Shown here: positions 17,829-26,101 of the stretch, piece after piece
How positions within the stretch are numbered: position 1 is the stretch's first letter
Layout of the letters: every line of letters begins with the position of its first letter
From: Paenisporosarcina sp. HGH0030
Lineage (GTDB): Bacteria; Bacillota; Bacilli; Bacillales_A; Planococcaceae
DNA length: 64,000 nt
Direction of reading: 5' to 3'
Assembly (NCBI RefSeq): GCF_000411295.1
Contig: NZ_KE150421.1
Span: forward strand, 1,370,835 to 1,434,834
Notes under the pieces: generated by a model
The model's input: only the letters and a program-made list of their open reading frames with translations
Told to the model about the DNA's origin: nothing
The model's database searches: none
Made by a program: the position numbers and the translations under genes

Positions 17829-17917
17829 GGTAAAGATGAACAAGCATTTGTTGGTCAAAATAATAAAAGACCGTCACAGAGTAACCGGATCTGTTTTGAG
17901 GTACAAGTAAGCAATTA
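17827..17917 (+). pseudogene. Unrecognised C-terminal relic
   Basis: A plus-strand frame reads KGKDEQAFVGQNNKRPSQSN then RICFEVQVSNY and stops at about 17915, just before a terminator. No start is present; the upstream edge is a family-A repeat. Confidence 0.3.
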
Positions 17918-17957
17918 CTAAAAAGAGTCCTGATTCTTTTATGAATCGGACTCTTTA
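17918..17957 (+). terminator. Hairpin AAAGAGTCC / GGACTCTTT
   Basis: Arms AAAGAGTCCTGATTC and GAATCGGACTCTTT around a short loop, followed by ATTTTTCT. Confidence 0.75.
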
Positions 17958-17959
17958 TT

Positions 17960-18290
17960 TTTCTATATGTCTAAGCATTTCCGCCGTAAAAAATGATTGC
18001 GGTTTATAATTCCTTTTCGGTTGTGTTTTAATGTTTTGTGCACCTAAACAGAACCTGTTAGTCACAGCACAGTAATTTCTTCAACAAAAGTCCCCCTCAA
18101 GTGTTTTCATAATCACTCTGAGTTCTAATGCTAAGTAAAAGGAAATTGGCGATTTGATAAACATTGTTCGACCAAAATTGCCCTAAGCAGGTCGAATTTA
18201 GTGAGCGCTAAAAAGGTATAATTTATTGCTTAAAGTAAAAAATATAATGGATGTGATACTTGATAATAATTGGATTAGGGAAGTGAAGAA
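17960..18290. other. Intergenic stretch before the deacetylase
   Basis: No gene seen. TATAAT at 18217-18222 is a possible -10 for the deacetylase, without a clear -35. Confidence 0.35.
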
Positions 18291-19016
18291 TTGAAGGGAA
18301 AGTATGTTTTAGTGTTATCTACAATTATTCTTGTAAGTTCCATTTTCCATGTTGGATTTAATGTATTTGCTGATAAGGGACGTCGCCATTACGAACAAAC
18401 TGGGGAAGTGGTGTGGGATATAAAAACGGAAGAAAAAATAGTAGCTCTTACATTTGACGACGGTCCCCACCGAAAATATACTGCTGAAGTTTTAGATTTA
18501 TTAGCTAATTACGATGCTAAAGCTACTTTCTTTATTATTGGAGAAAATGCAGAAAAATATCCGGAACTTGTATTAAGAGTACACAATGAAGGGCATGAAA
18601 TAGCAAATCACACATATACACATCCTTTAAAAACAACAATCACAAAATTAGAGAAAGAATTAAAACAGACCAATGAAACAATATACAGTATTACGGGTTC
18701 TTACCCAAAGTTGTTTCGACCTGTTGGCGGGCAATATACAGATGACATGATAAAGTTGGCTGTGGACAAAGGATACACAGTTGTAATGTGGTCATGGCAT
18801 CAAGATACAGAGGATTGGAAAAACCCCGGTGTTAAAAAAATCGTCAATAAAGTATTGAATGTTACAAAACAGGGCGACATCATTCTTTTCCATGATGGTG
18901 GCGGTAATCGTAAACAGACGGTGAAAGCACTTAAGGAGATTTTGCCTGAACTTCAAAAACAAGGGTACAAATTTGTAACTATTTCTGAACTTATTGAGTA
19001 TAAAAATAACGAATAA
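18291..19016 (+). CDS. Polysaccharide deacetylase (NodB domain), exported or anchored
   Basis: 241 residues. An N-terminal hydrophobic segment (5-25) acts as signal or anchor. The NodB motifs are complete: TFDDGPH (catalytic and metal Asp), NHTYTHP (metal His pair), RPVGGQ, WHQDTEDW and LFHDGGG. It should deacetylate cell-wall GlcNAc or MurNAc residues; which one is not clear. The start is a TTG at 18291 with GGAAGTGAAG upstream. It is monocistronic and followed by a family-A composite. Confidence 0.88.
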   Translation: MKGKYVLVLSTIILVSSIFHVGFNVFADKGRRHYEQTGEVVWDIKTEEKIVALTFDDGPHRKYTAEVLDLLANYDAKATFFIIGENAEKYPELVLRVHNEGHEIANHTYTHPLKTTITKLEKELKQTNETIYSITGSYPKLFRPVGGQYTDDMIKLAVDKGYTVVMWSWHQDTEDWKNPGVKKIVNKVLNVTKQGDIILFHDGGGNRKQTVKALKEILPELQKQGYKFVTISELIEYKNNE

Positions 19017-19089
19017 AAGTGGTTGAAGCAGAAGGTTTTCCATAATTTCCACGTTATTAGGGTTATATAGGTAACCTTCCGATTTTCCC

Positions 19090-19183
19090 CTTATTCAACT
19101 AACCTGCCCCTTTAGTTCAATAAGAAAAAAGCTGCCTAAGCAGCCCGGTGATCTTCAACTAAAGCACCCGTTAGTTGAATAAG
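19090..19183. repeat. Family-A composite element
   Basis: TTATTCAACTAACCTGCCCC, TTTAGTTCAATAAG, the GCTGCCTAAGCAGC hairpin, then CTTCAACTAAAGCACCCGTT AGTTGAATAAG. Confidence 0.8.
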
Positions 19184-19192
19184 AAGTTTTAT

Positions 19193-19375
19193 TTAATTCT
19201 CTTGATGTTTTTTCTTATACATCTCTTTTAGTACATCTACATATTTATCGCTTGTAAAGTCATCTTTTCCGTCTTTTGCCATTTCCAAATATGCGGCGGT
19301 CATCATTTCAATGCTTTTTAGCATCTGACTCATCTAAGGCAATGATTTTTTCTTTTGTTTTTCTAAATCCAACAT
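19193..19375 (-). pseudogene. Small gene interrupted by an in-frame TAG
   Basis: AAGGAG precedes an ATG at 19375. The frame reads MLDLEKQKKKSLP, a TAG, then MSQMLKSIEMMTAAYLEMAK and on to KKHQEN-stop at 19193. The second part alone could make a 46-residue peptide from the ATG at 19333 but has no ribosome site. It is lysine-rich and helical; no family recognised. Either a pseudogene or two coupled micro-ORFs. Confidence 0.45.
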
Positions 19376-19473
19376 AAATTATCTCCTTAGTTCTGATTGA
19401 AACTATAGTAAATTCGCTATAAGGGGTAGCGTCAGGAAAATGCAGATTTACAACGTTAAGGAAGTTTCAATAT

Positions 19474-19519
19474 TAAAAAACCTAATTTCTCATTTAATGC
19501 TGAAAAATTAGGTTTTTTC
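19474..19519 (-). terminator. Terminator of the DinB-family gene
   Basis: Arms AAAAAACCTAATTT and AAATTAGGTTTTTT, 17 bases past the stop codon at 19536; symmetric, so likely active both ways. Confidence 0.85.
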
Positions 19520-19535
19520 ATTAATAGAAAAAGAC

Positions 19536-20045
19536 TTATAAGTATTTATCACTAATCACTTTCATATGGTGTAACTCGTGCCCGGCAATACCATATGCAA
19601 TGGTACCTATCGAAACTGGGCTGTTCATTACAGTTCCATTACGAACCCACGCTGCATCATCAATGGTTGAAATAAGACTTAACGTGTTGGAGCGTACTGT
19701 GTCAAAACCAGCTAGTAACTGCTCCCAGGATAATTTGTTGAAGTTTGCCGCAGCAACGTATTGATCCTGATCCATTGCTGGGAGTGGTGCACTTTCATTT
19801 CGTGCAATGGCAAGCATTCGATACGACATCACACGTTCCGAGTCGGTCATATGCCCAATCACTTCTTTTAAAGTCCATTTCCCTGGAGCGTACGACTTCC
19901 TTGCTGCCTCCTCTGATACGCTGCTTAAGAGGGTAATGGTCTTAGTTCGTTGCTTACTAAGTATTTCTTCAATATCTCCATCTGGCACAAGACTAACAAA
20001 CCTAGCATGCTCTGGATTTTCAATAAATAATGGTCGTGGACGCAC
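19536..20045 (-). CDS. DinB/YfiT-like putative metal-dependent hydrolase
   Basis: 169 residues forming a four-helix DinB fold: the conserved WTLKEVIGHMTDSERVMSYR helix and a C-terminal IAGHELHHMKVI supply the three metal-binding histidines. Members include thiol transferases (BstA/YfiT type) and uncharacterised stress proteins; the substrate is unknown. An ATG lies at 20060, but GAGGAGG overlaps those codons and stands 6 bases before the GTG at 20045, so GTG is the better start. Monocistronic. Confidence 0.8.
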   Translation of the reverse strand: MRPRPLFIENPEHARFVSLVPDGDIEEILSKQRTKTITLLSSVSEEAARKSYAPGKWTLKEVIGHMTDSERVMSYRMLAIARNESAPLPAMDQDQYVAAANFNKLSWEQLLAGFDTVRSNTLSLISTIDDAAWVRNGTVMNSPVSIGTIAYGIAGHELHHMKVISDKYL

Positions 20046-20181
20046 AAGAATCCTCCTCATCGGAATAGTTAATTATGGTTCTAGGCAAATATTCGACAGT
20101 AAGAAGATATTTCCTTCATTATCTGTACAACTGATTTATGCAGTTAACATAATACAGATAATAATGGATTAATTCACTTTT

Positions 20182-20214
20182 TATTCCACTAACCTGCCCC
20201 GTTAGTTCAATAAG
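20182..20214. repeat. Family-A palindrome
   Basis: TTCCACTAACCTGCCCCGTT AGTTCAATAAG; single left-type copy. Confidence 0.65.
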
Positions 20215-20352
20215 CGTTAATCCTGCTCGGATAAACACAACTTTATTTCAAAACTACAACTCAGCAGTGCTATCTTTATTCAAATATAATCATTTTTGAC
20301 GAAAATGTCCGGATATTAATGTTTGAATTTTCAATCTTAAAAGGGGTTAATT

Positions 20353-20580
20353 ATGAAGTATATTGCACATATACGTGAAAAAGATGGAGACATACAAACA
20401 GTTCAAGAACATTTAAATGCTGTTCAAAAATTATGTGAGAAATATTGGGAAAAAATACAGATAAATTCAAAGAATATATTCGAGAAGCAATTGCGAATCC
20501 AGGAAATCCGCATCGAAAAGGGTCTATTGATCATTTAACTGCTGGCGGTAAATTACTTTATGACCAATCCCATAACTCCT
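20353..20580 (+). pseudogene. cas3: CRISPR-associated Cas3 HD-domain relic
   Basis: The frame starts MKYIAHIREKDGDIQTVQEH and LNAVQKLCEKY, the standard start of firmicute Cas3. It then shifts frame into LGKNTDKFKEYIREAIANPG and NPHRKGSIDHLTAGGKLLYD, which is the next part of the HD nuclease domain. A deletion of roughly 20 codons removed the HD dyad and broke the frame; the helicase is absent. GGGG at about 20342 serves as ribosome site. No CRISPR array or other cas gene lies in the window, so this marks a lost type I system. Confidence 0.75.
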
Positions 20581-20689
20581 GTCTGTAATGTTTCTTACAG
20601 AGCTGTATTTAGAGAGGAACTACAGACTGTGACAGGCTGAGCTAAAAATAGACAAAAAAAGAGCCCAGCATCAGCACAGCTCCAATTTC

Positions 20690-21145
20690 CTACTTTATGT
20701 TGTTACCATCCTCATCCACCTGATTTGTACCTCCACCATAATGCCATCCATTGGACTCCACAAACTCAATGAATTTATCAAGGAAATCATCTAGGTCAAT
20801 ATCTCCATTATCAGCAAATACACAGCCATCAATCTCTATACCTAACTGTTTTTTCTTTTCTAAACTGTAACTATCATCCTTTATATCCTGCTCTATCCTT
20901 TTTAATTTTTTTTCATAATTGGCTTTATCAATATATCCCTCATCCAATAGCTCCTCAAGTTTTTCCATTCTTTCCTGATGGTTAATAGGTATATTTTCAA
21001 CCTCTATGCCATGCCTCTTATATATATTATCCCTCTTAGCTTTACAATCTCTATAGGTCATCTTATAATCTTGATACTCTTTAATGTATTTCTCAAGTTC
21101 TTCATCTTCCAGTAGCAAGTCAAACTGTTCATCAGTTAAAGCCAT
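20690..21145 (-). CDS. Acidic coiled-coil hypothetical protein
   Basis: 151 residues, highly charged. Residues about 5-110 are helical with heptad-like KLEELLDEGYIDKANYEKKL. The C-terminal FLDKFIEFVESNGWHYGGGT resembles the end of the YggL/DUF469 ribosome-associated fold, but I am not sure of that. GGAGGG lies 6 bases before the ATG. The neighbour upstream (21172-21363) is on the same strand 26 bases away. Phage or island origin is possible. Confidence 0.6.
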   Translation of the reverse strand: MALTDEQFDLLLEDEELEKYIKEYQDYKMTYRDCKAKRDNIYKRHGIEVENIPINHQERMEKLEELLDEGYIDKANYEKKLKRIEQDIKDDSYSLEKKKQLGIEIDGCVFADNGDIDLDDFLDKFIEFVESNGWHYGGGTNQVDEDGNNIK

Positions 21146-21171
21146 CTTTTACCCTCCATTTTGTTATCCTT

Positions 21172-21363
21172 CTAAAAATATACAATGATATTAATTATTT
21201 GTAAATGTATTCCAGTATACTGTAATTCTAAAAAGTTGAAAAAAGGAGAGCCAGCATATAACCTCAGCTCTCCCAACTGTTTACTTACTGTTACACTGTA
21301 CATCCTTTCCAAGACCTCAGGCTGACATTCTACCATGTACATAGCAATCTCATAAGCCTCCAT
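21172..21363 (-). CDS. Hypothetical protein, 63 residues
   Basis: GGGAGAG precedes the ATG at 21363 (MEAYEIAMYMVECQPEVLER...), preferred over the longer frame to 21423. The first 40 residues look protein-like; the hydrophobic tail may be read-out of altered sequence. It probably forms a pair with 20690-21145. Not recognised. Confidence 0.45.
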   Translation of the reverse strand: MEAYEIAMYMVECQPEVLERMYSVTVSKQLGELRLYAGSPFFNFLELQYTGIHLQIINIIVYF

Positions 21364-21542
21364 AGTTTCTCTCCCTGCATTAGCACTCTTACTCCTAAAA
21401 CAACGGTTAACGAGTTCATACAAGAGCAGATCTTACTCCAAATATCCTTTTCTTCCATGTTATTCTTATCTTTATAAGCAACAAAATAAAGCCTAATGCA
21501 ATCGTTATGGTCGTGGATTCACAAATAAGGTAAAGAATTGCT

Positions 21543-21679
21543 AGATAAAATTGAGGCAGTTGAATTAGGGTTAGAAAATTGTACCTGAAAAAGAAGAATT
21601 GAGTGAAGAAGCGAAAAAAGAACTCGAAATATTACAAGAAAAATTAGGAATTAAGGAAGTAGCTGCTACCACTCATTAA
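21543..21679 (+). pseudogene. Small helical protein relic with frameshift
   Basis: Frames read LDKIEAVELGLEN then, after a shift, VPEKEELSEEAKKELEILQE and KLGIKEVAATTH-stop. No start is visible. The intact terminator at 21703-21740 follows. Not recognised. Confidence 0.4.
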
Positions 21680-21702
21680 AATTTCCAATCAATTTTAAGA
21701 CA

Positions 21703-21740
21703 GGCGAGTAAGAGGAAATTTTCTTCTACTCGCTTTTTAT
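21703..21740 (+). terminator. Terminator after the small relic
   Basis: Arms GCGAGTAAGAGGA and TCTTCTACTCGC followed by TTTTTATT. Confidence 0.85.
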
Positions 21741-22066
21741 TATGCGGTAGCTTTGAAGTTTTAGTTTTTCTTGAGTAAGAATTTGAGTTGCTAAAAAGTA
21801 GATTGCAGTATGTTATTTTATAAAAAAATCGAACTGAAGAAGTAATTCACAGTGTTATATATTCATCAGTTCGATTTTTGATTAGAATATCTTTAAAAGT
21901 ATATCCAATATGAATACGTTCATTCACGATTAATTAAGGATTGACTACTGTCTAAGTTTACTTTAGAAAAGTTTAAAAATTCTAATAAATAAAAAGGAAT
22001 TTAGAAAATATTGTAGAATATAACAAATGTGACACAATAATGGTAAAAAAATGGAGGCTGGAAATT

Positions 22067-22219
22067 ATGAAAAAGAAAAAGAGATTATTGTCAGTAGCTA
22101 CAGGATTTCTATTACTATTGAGTTTATCTTTTGCTACGGGAGCAAGTGCCATGGACGATCACGAAGGTAATGGTCCTAAGCCTATCTGTACTAATAATGG
22201 ACATTGCTACTATCCGTGA
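22067..22219 (+). CDS. Tiny secreted two-cysteine peptide, 50 residues
   Basis: GGAGG lies 10 bases before ATG. A strongly basic n-region (MKKKKR), hydrophobic core (FLLLLSLSF) and ATGASA cleavage site give a classical signal peptide. The predicted mature part is about 22 residues: MDDHEGNGPKPICTNNGHCY then YP, with C-x5-C spacing able to form a disulfide. A terminator follows at 22237-22264. This could be a signalling, killing or chelating peptide; no family is recognised and no export or immunity gene adjoins it. Confidence 0.6.
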   Translation: MKKKKRLLSVATGFLLLLSLSFATGASAMDDHEGNGPKPICTNNGHCYYP

Positions 22220-22236
22220 ATACTTATTATGTGAAC

Positions 22237-22264
22237 TAAAGCATCTCTTCGGAGGTGCTTTTTA
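22237..22264 (+). terminator. Terminator of the secreted peptide gene
   Basis: Arms AAAGCA.CTC and GAGG.TGCTTT around TTCG, followed by a T-run; 18 bases after the stop codon. Confidence 0.75.
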
Positions 22265-22293
22265 TTTTCTTGAAAAAGAAATTGAAGCATTTA

Positions 22294-22321
22294 GGCGCTC
22301 ACAAATTGTGGGTGCTTTTTC
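22294..22321 (+). terminator. Second hairpin GCGCTCACA / TGTGGGTGC
   Basis: Nine-base arms around AAT followed by TTTTTC. It lies 30 bases after the first terminator; nothing coding is seen between them. Confidence 0.6.
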
Positions 22322-22442
22322 TAGCTCATTAAGGTCGGTGGTCATTCTTGCAATACTCTAAGTTAAATTCGAGAAATGGAGAGTGATCTATTATCTTCGA
22401 GCTATCGGTTAAATAGTAAATATGATTGTGGAGGGTTGAAGG

Positions 22443-22538
22443 ATGGCGAATGAATTCAAAACAATATCAATTGAAATAATTGGCTTAAACAAACCACCAA
22501 CAATTAAATTAGATGGCGTCAATGTAACCTTTGAATAA
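22443..22538 (+). CDS. Truncated small protein, cut by a family-B element
   Basis: GGAGGG precedes the ATG at 22443. The frame reads MANEFKTISIEIIGLNKPPT and IKLDGVNVTFE, then stops at 22536-22538, exactly where the conserved AATAAACCTCG edge of family-B starts. It is therefore probably the N-terminus of a longer protein ended by repeat insertion. Confidence 0.4.
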   Translation: MANEFKTISIEIIGLNKPPTIKLDGVNVTFE

Positions 22539-22670
22539 ATAAACCTCGTATTTTGAACAAAGTTTGATCAAAATACAAGGTTTTACCTGTTTATTGCTAT
22601 TCACTTTTATAAAAATATTTGATGATTTCGGAAATCGAATCTTCAACTAAGCACCCGTTAGTTGAACAAG
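22535..22670 (+). repeat. Family-B element B2, ending in a family-A palindrome (22641-22670)
   Basis: Same order as B1: AAACCTCGTATTTTG hairpin, TGTTTATTGCTATTCACTTT, TTTCGGAAATCGAATCTTC, ACTAAGCACCCGTTAGTTG. Confidence 0.8.
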
Positions 22671-22831
22671 AAATATTCATTTTTCAACTCTAACTAAAGT
22701 TTTTCGGGGATTTCAATCTGGTCAATATCAAAGTTGTTTGAGGAATTGAATAGGAAGAAATTAGAGATGGTGTGAGCCTTCTCTTTTTTGGTGCAAATAA
22801 ACAAGCCCTTCCACAAATCAGTGGTTGGACT

Positions 22832-22960
22832 TTACATATTTATATACATCTCAAGCAGTTCCTCGACACGATTACGCAACCTGACATTCAGATACCTTCG
22901 ATGCTGCTCGTATCCTCCATAATAGAAAGCGTATTCCGTACATGCGTCGTCATTTATGAT
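22832..22960 (-). pseudogene. Unrecognised relic, about 42 codons
   Basis: The minus frame reads NDDACTEYAFYYGGYEQHRR then YLNVRLRNRVEELLEMYINM and stops at 22832-22834. Protein-like, but no start or ribosome site. Other parts of 22671-23100 show nothing I recognise. Confidence 0.3.
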
Positions 22961-23100
22961 TATTATGAATTTTTTATTCGTAATTGAACTCCTGATTTTA
23001 ACAATAACGCAGAAGAAAAAGCCTTCTCAAATTTTTTTTATAAACCTCATTTACTTTTGGTACGGTTCACCGTTTCACTCGAGATGCGAATTTTTATCTC

Positions 23101-23138
23101 AAAGAAAAGAACAACCTATTTGGATGGTTGTTCTTTTC
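23101..23138 (-). terminator. Terminator of the ABC exporter operon
   Basis: Arms AAAGAAAAGAACAACC and GGTTGTTCTTTT around an 8-base loop; 15 bases past the permease stop codon. Confidence 0.8.
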
Positions 23139-23152
23139 GCATATTATGAAGT

Positions 23153-24745
23153 TCAATTATACGCTTTCACTTGACGCACTCGTCCAATTACAGATAACAA
23201 TAACAAAATCAATGTGACTAGTAGATAATATCGATAGTAACCTCTGTCAAGGGATTGTTGTGTAGTACCTATAAAGTCCATAATACCCCATTTGTTTAGG
23301 GGACCCAGATACCACATTAACATAAATACCACTTGGAATAGCTTTCCATTCCCCGACCATACACCTAAAGCTATAGCCAGCGTTGGAATAAACAATCCGC
23401 CTACTGCCATGGTCGTTAAGCTTTCCCACTCACCTGCGACAAGAAAATGAATCATAGCCCCACTGCCTGTCAAATAAGCAACGATAATTCCAGACATCCA
23501 CAATACAATAAATTGATTTCGAACAGGATGCATGGCAGTGAAAATCAATTGATGGGTACGATGATACGTTTCATTCGTGCCCATTGACGACCAAATCAGA
23601 ATTGGCCAAACCCAGGTAAAGGGTAAAACAAACTTTATTACGTCATCTATTGCCAACAATAAACCTAGAACGATTAAAACTAATGCGATCAAGTACCACC
23701 AAAAATGTAAGCCTTTGAGCATGAGACGCAGTTCCATGGCTAATGTCTTGATATAGCTGGATTGCCCTTGTGTATGATTATAAGGAGTTAACTTTATTTG
23801 AATGTCATTCCTAAGCACAGGCTTAATGTGTAGCTCAGCTTTTCTAAATTCTTTGTGTTTACCTTTTATATTTATTTTGGATGAACGTGTTAGATCAAAC
23901 CGATGAAAGAAGATTGAAGCCACTACTACAATCACTACCGCCACGGCTAACCAAATATAACGTTCTAAAAACATCTGTAAAGTCCAGTTTACACCGTTCC
24001 AGTTGTATGTTAATAAATCTTCCTTCAACGGACTTATACCAGAGATATGGCCCCCATCGTTATGAGGAAGCCTCGCATTCGCCTCGCTCGACAGCCTATT
24101 AAGGATCGGAGAAAGGCCGAGCATATCCTGGCTTGAATGAATCGCCGTTGTAGAAAATTTAAGAGAAACGCCCCATAAAATAAAATAAATAAAATTGCCA
24201 ATTCCCTTACGTAACAATGGTACAGATTCAAAAAGTATGGCAATTGAAGCCACCAAAGCCATAGTCGGCAATGTAGAGTAAAGAAATGGAAACAATAGAT
24301 TCACCAAATCAATCGTATAAGCTTCCCCTCTAATCAGTTGCATGGCAATAGCAGATACAATTAATACAGCAACATAAGTCATCAAGAGAGCTAAGTTACT
24401 CCACATTTTGCCCATGGTGTATATCCATCGGGTAATTGGAGTCGTTGCTATTATTTGTCCCACCCCAGTTTGCATATCTCGCTCAATCGCATTATTCAAG
24501 AGAAAAAACGCTGGTAGGCTTAACAGCATTGAGGCTAATACAGCTATTGCACTGCCGACCCAAGCGGAATTATATATGCCTCGTATACCGTGTAGCGATA
24601 AAGTTAAATAATTGTCATTACTTGAAGGAATGTACTTAAACACAATAAAAATCGATACTAGTACTGTAATCAAAAAGCTGTATCTACGGACCCTTTCTAA
24701 ATAATCAGCTTTCATCATATGAAATAGTATACGAAGCGATGTCAT
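23153..24745 (-). CDS. ABC-2-type transporter permease
   Basis: 530 residues with about 12 membrane helices in two sets (20-280 and 345-525) separated by a basic cytoplasmic loop. The first half has the ABC-2 pattern, including NAIERDMQTGVGQIIATTPI. Its ATG overlaps the stop of the ATPase gene by 4 bases (ATGA), so the two are translationally coupled. The substrate is not evident; related large permeases in Bacillus are found with peptide or drug exporters. Confidence 0.85.
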   Translation of the reverse strand: MTSLRILFHMMKADYLERVRRYSFLITVLVSIFIVFKYIPSSNDNYLTLSLHGIRGIYNSAWVGSAIAVLASMLLSLPAFFLLNNAIERDMQTGVGQIIATTPITRWIYTMGKMWSNLALLMTYVAVLIVSAIAMQLIRGEAYTIDLVNLLFPFLYSTLPTMALVASIAILFESVPLLRKGIGNFIYFILWGVSLKFSTTAIHSSQDMLGLSPILNRLSSEANARLPHNDGGHISGISPLKEDLLTYNWNGVNWTLQMFLERYIWLAVAVVIVVVASIFFHRFDLTRSSKINIKGKHKEFRKAELHIKPVLRNDIQIKLTPYNHTQGQSSYIKTLAMELRLMLKGLHFWWYLIALVLIVLGLLLAIDDVIKFVLPFTWVWPILIWSSMGTNETYHRTHQLIFTAMHPVRNQFIVLWMSGIIVAYLTGSGAMIHFLVAGEWESLTTMAVGGLFIPTLAIALGVWSGNGKLFQVVFMLMWYLGPLNKWGIMDFIGTTQQSLDRGYYRYYLLVTLILLLLSVIGRVRQVKAYN

Positions 24746-25626
24746 GCTTTCGCCTCCTGCTTATTTGCCGAAATGTAATACAAATACGCATCCTCCAAAG
24801 TCGGTGTCACCAAGCGACTTTCTGCTGAAGGCTGAATATCGGCGATGACTCTCACACGCACTCCTTCACTGCTTTGAATGGTGCTGCTGATTAACAATTG
24901 TTTGCGCACTTCCATCCAAGTATCACTCGGTATCAACCACTCCCATACTTTTCCCTCCACCGCTGCCAATAATCTGCTCGGAGCAGCCTGTATCACGAGC
25001 CGTCCTTGATTAACAATAGCAATATCTGTTGCGGTCGCCTCGATGTCGGATACGATATGGGTTGATAGGATAATAATTCGGTCGCCTGATAATTCAGATA
25101 ATAGATTGCGGAAACGAATACGTTCTTCTGGATCAAGTCCAACCGTTGGCTCGTCAACGATTAATAGCTTGGGGTCGTTCAATAAGGCCTGAGCTATACC
25201 TACACGTTGTTTCATACCACCTGAAAAACTATTTAACGGTTTTTTGCGAACCTCATAAAGATTGACCAAATGAAGTAACTCTTCAATTCTCTTTCTTGCC
25301 ATTTTATGATCCAACCCTCTAATCGCCGCTAAATACTCCAAAAACTCAACTGCATTTAAATGAGGATATACGCCGAAATCTTGCGGCAAATAACCTAATA
25401 TGGCTCGTACAGAATTGGGATCTTTCGTAATATCAATCCCGTTCCAACTCACCTTACCCTCGGTAGGCTTAGTAATTGTTGATAAAATCCGCATCAATGT
25501 AGACTTCCCAACACCGTTGGGACCTAACAATCCCAAAATGCCTGTGTTGATCTCCAGCGATAAGTCACGAAGCCCGTAAAAATTCCCCTTATATTTTTTA
25601 CTCACGCTTTCAATAATAAGCTCCAT
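24742..25626 (-). CDS. ABC transporter ATP-binding protein
   Basis: 294 residues. Walker A GPNGVGKST (about 35-43), Q-loop YLPQDFG, signature SFSGGMKQRVG, Walker B LLIVDEPT and an H-loop STH are all intact. The extra C-terminal ~80 residues are typical of ABC-2 exporters of the CcmA/DrrA group. AGGAGG lies 6 bases before the ATG. First gene of a two-gene operon with the permease. Substrate unknown. Confidence 0.9.
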   Translation of the reverse strand: MELIIESVSKKYKGNFYGLRDLSLEINTGILGLLGPNGVGKSTLMRILSTITKPTEGKVSWNGIDITKDPNSVRAILGYLPQDFGVYPHLNAVEFLEYLAAIRGLDHKMARKRIEELLHLVNLYEVRKKPLNSFSGGMKQRVGIAQALLNDPKLLIVDEPTVGLDPEERIRFRNLLSELSGDRIIILSTHIVSDIEATATDIAIVNQGRLVIQAAPSRLLAAVEGKVWEWLIPSDTWMEVRKQLLISSTIQSSEGVRVRVIADIQPSAESRLVTPTLEDAYLYYISANKQEAKA

Positions 25627-25639
25627 AAATTACCTCCTG

Positions 25640-25876
25640 ATTATCTTCATGAAAAATCCGTAATCCGTAATGGGTAATATTGGTAAAACTACTTGATTAT
25701 TTAAATCTTAATCTGCAGGTTCTTTTTAAGCAATCGTTATTTAAAATAAACTTTTTGCTTTCCCACTATGCGTAATAAGCGATTCGCGGCAGCTTGTCAT
25801 CACTAATGCGAAAAATCACTTATGGCCCAAATTTGCTCGCCACGGAGCTCAGTAATTCGCCACAATGTATGCATTT
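25640..25876. other. Intergenic region upstream of the ABC operon
   Basis: No gene seen. It should contain the ABC operon promoter, but no strong -35/-10 pair stands out. Confidence 0.3.
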
Positions 25877-25877
25877 G

Positions 25878-25920
25878 ATCACGAAAAAAGAACTCCCTAG
25901 ATTCAAGGAGTTCTAATTAA
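25878..25920. terminator. Hairpin AAAGAACTCCCT / AAGGAGTTCT
   Basis: AAAAAAGAACTCC and GGAGTTCT arms around TAGATTCAA; terminator-like but with no gene clearly feeding it. Confidence 0.5.
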
Positions 25921-25929
25921 TACCTATAG

Positions 25930-26040
25930 AAATAGATTCCAAGTCACCATGGACACCCTTGCGTTAAGCTAACTACTACTTCTGTCTTCGTAGTTCGGGA
26001 CTTACACCCTATATACTACGCCCATGCTGGGCGCACAAAC
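25930..26040. mobile_element. Possible mobile-element end (non-coding)
   Basis: GCGTTAAGCTAACTACTACT, CTTCGTAGTTCGGGACTTAC, ACCC and the hairpin CGCCCATGCTGGGCG resemble non-coding ends I associate with some firmicute insertion elements. No transposase is present, and I cannot name the family from memory. Confidence 0.3.
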
Positions 26041-26068
26041 AAAAAAGACCGTCAAATGACAGTCTTTT
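26041..26068 (-). terminator. Terminator of the HAD gene
   Basis: AAAAAAGACCGTC / GACAGTCTTTTC around AAAT; 22 bases beyond the HAD stop, merging with the family-A element. Confidence 0.7.
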
Positions 26069-26101
26069 CTTCTTCAACTAAAGCACTCGTTAGTTGAAGA
26101 A
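26069..26101. repeat. Family-A palindrome supplying the HAD stop codon
   Basis: CTTCTTCAACTAAAGCACTC and GTTAGTTGAAGAA. The HAD gene's last residues (FFN) and TAA are read from its right arm. Confidence 0.8.

Noticed and set aside
16437-20214. Spaced palindromes resembling a CRISPR array
   Set aside because: Spacing is irregular (hundreds of bases), repeats flank genes and no uniform spacers exist; these are interspersed family-A elements.
25930-26040. A structured RNA such as an rRNA or tmRNA fragment
   Set aside because: The stretch is short, has only one clear hairpin and does not match rRNA, tRNA or tmRNA landmarks I know; kept only as a possible mobile-element end.
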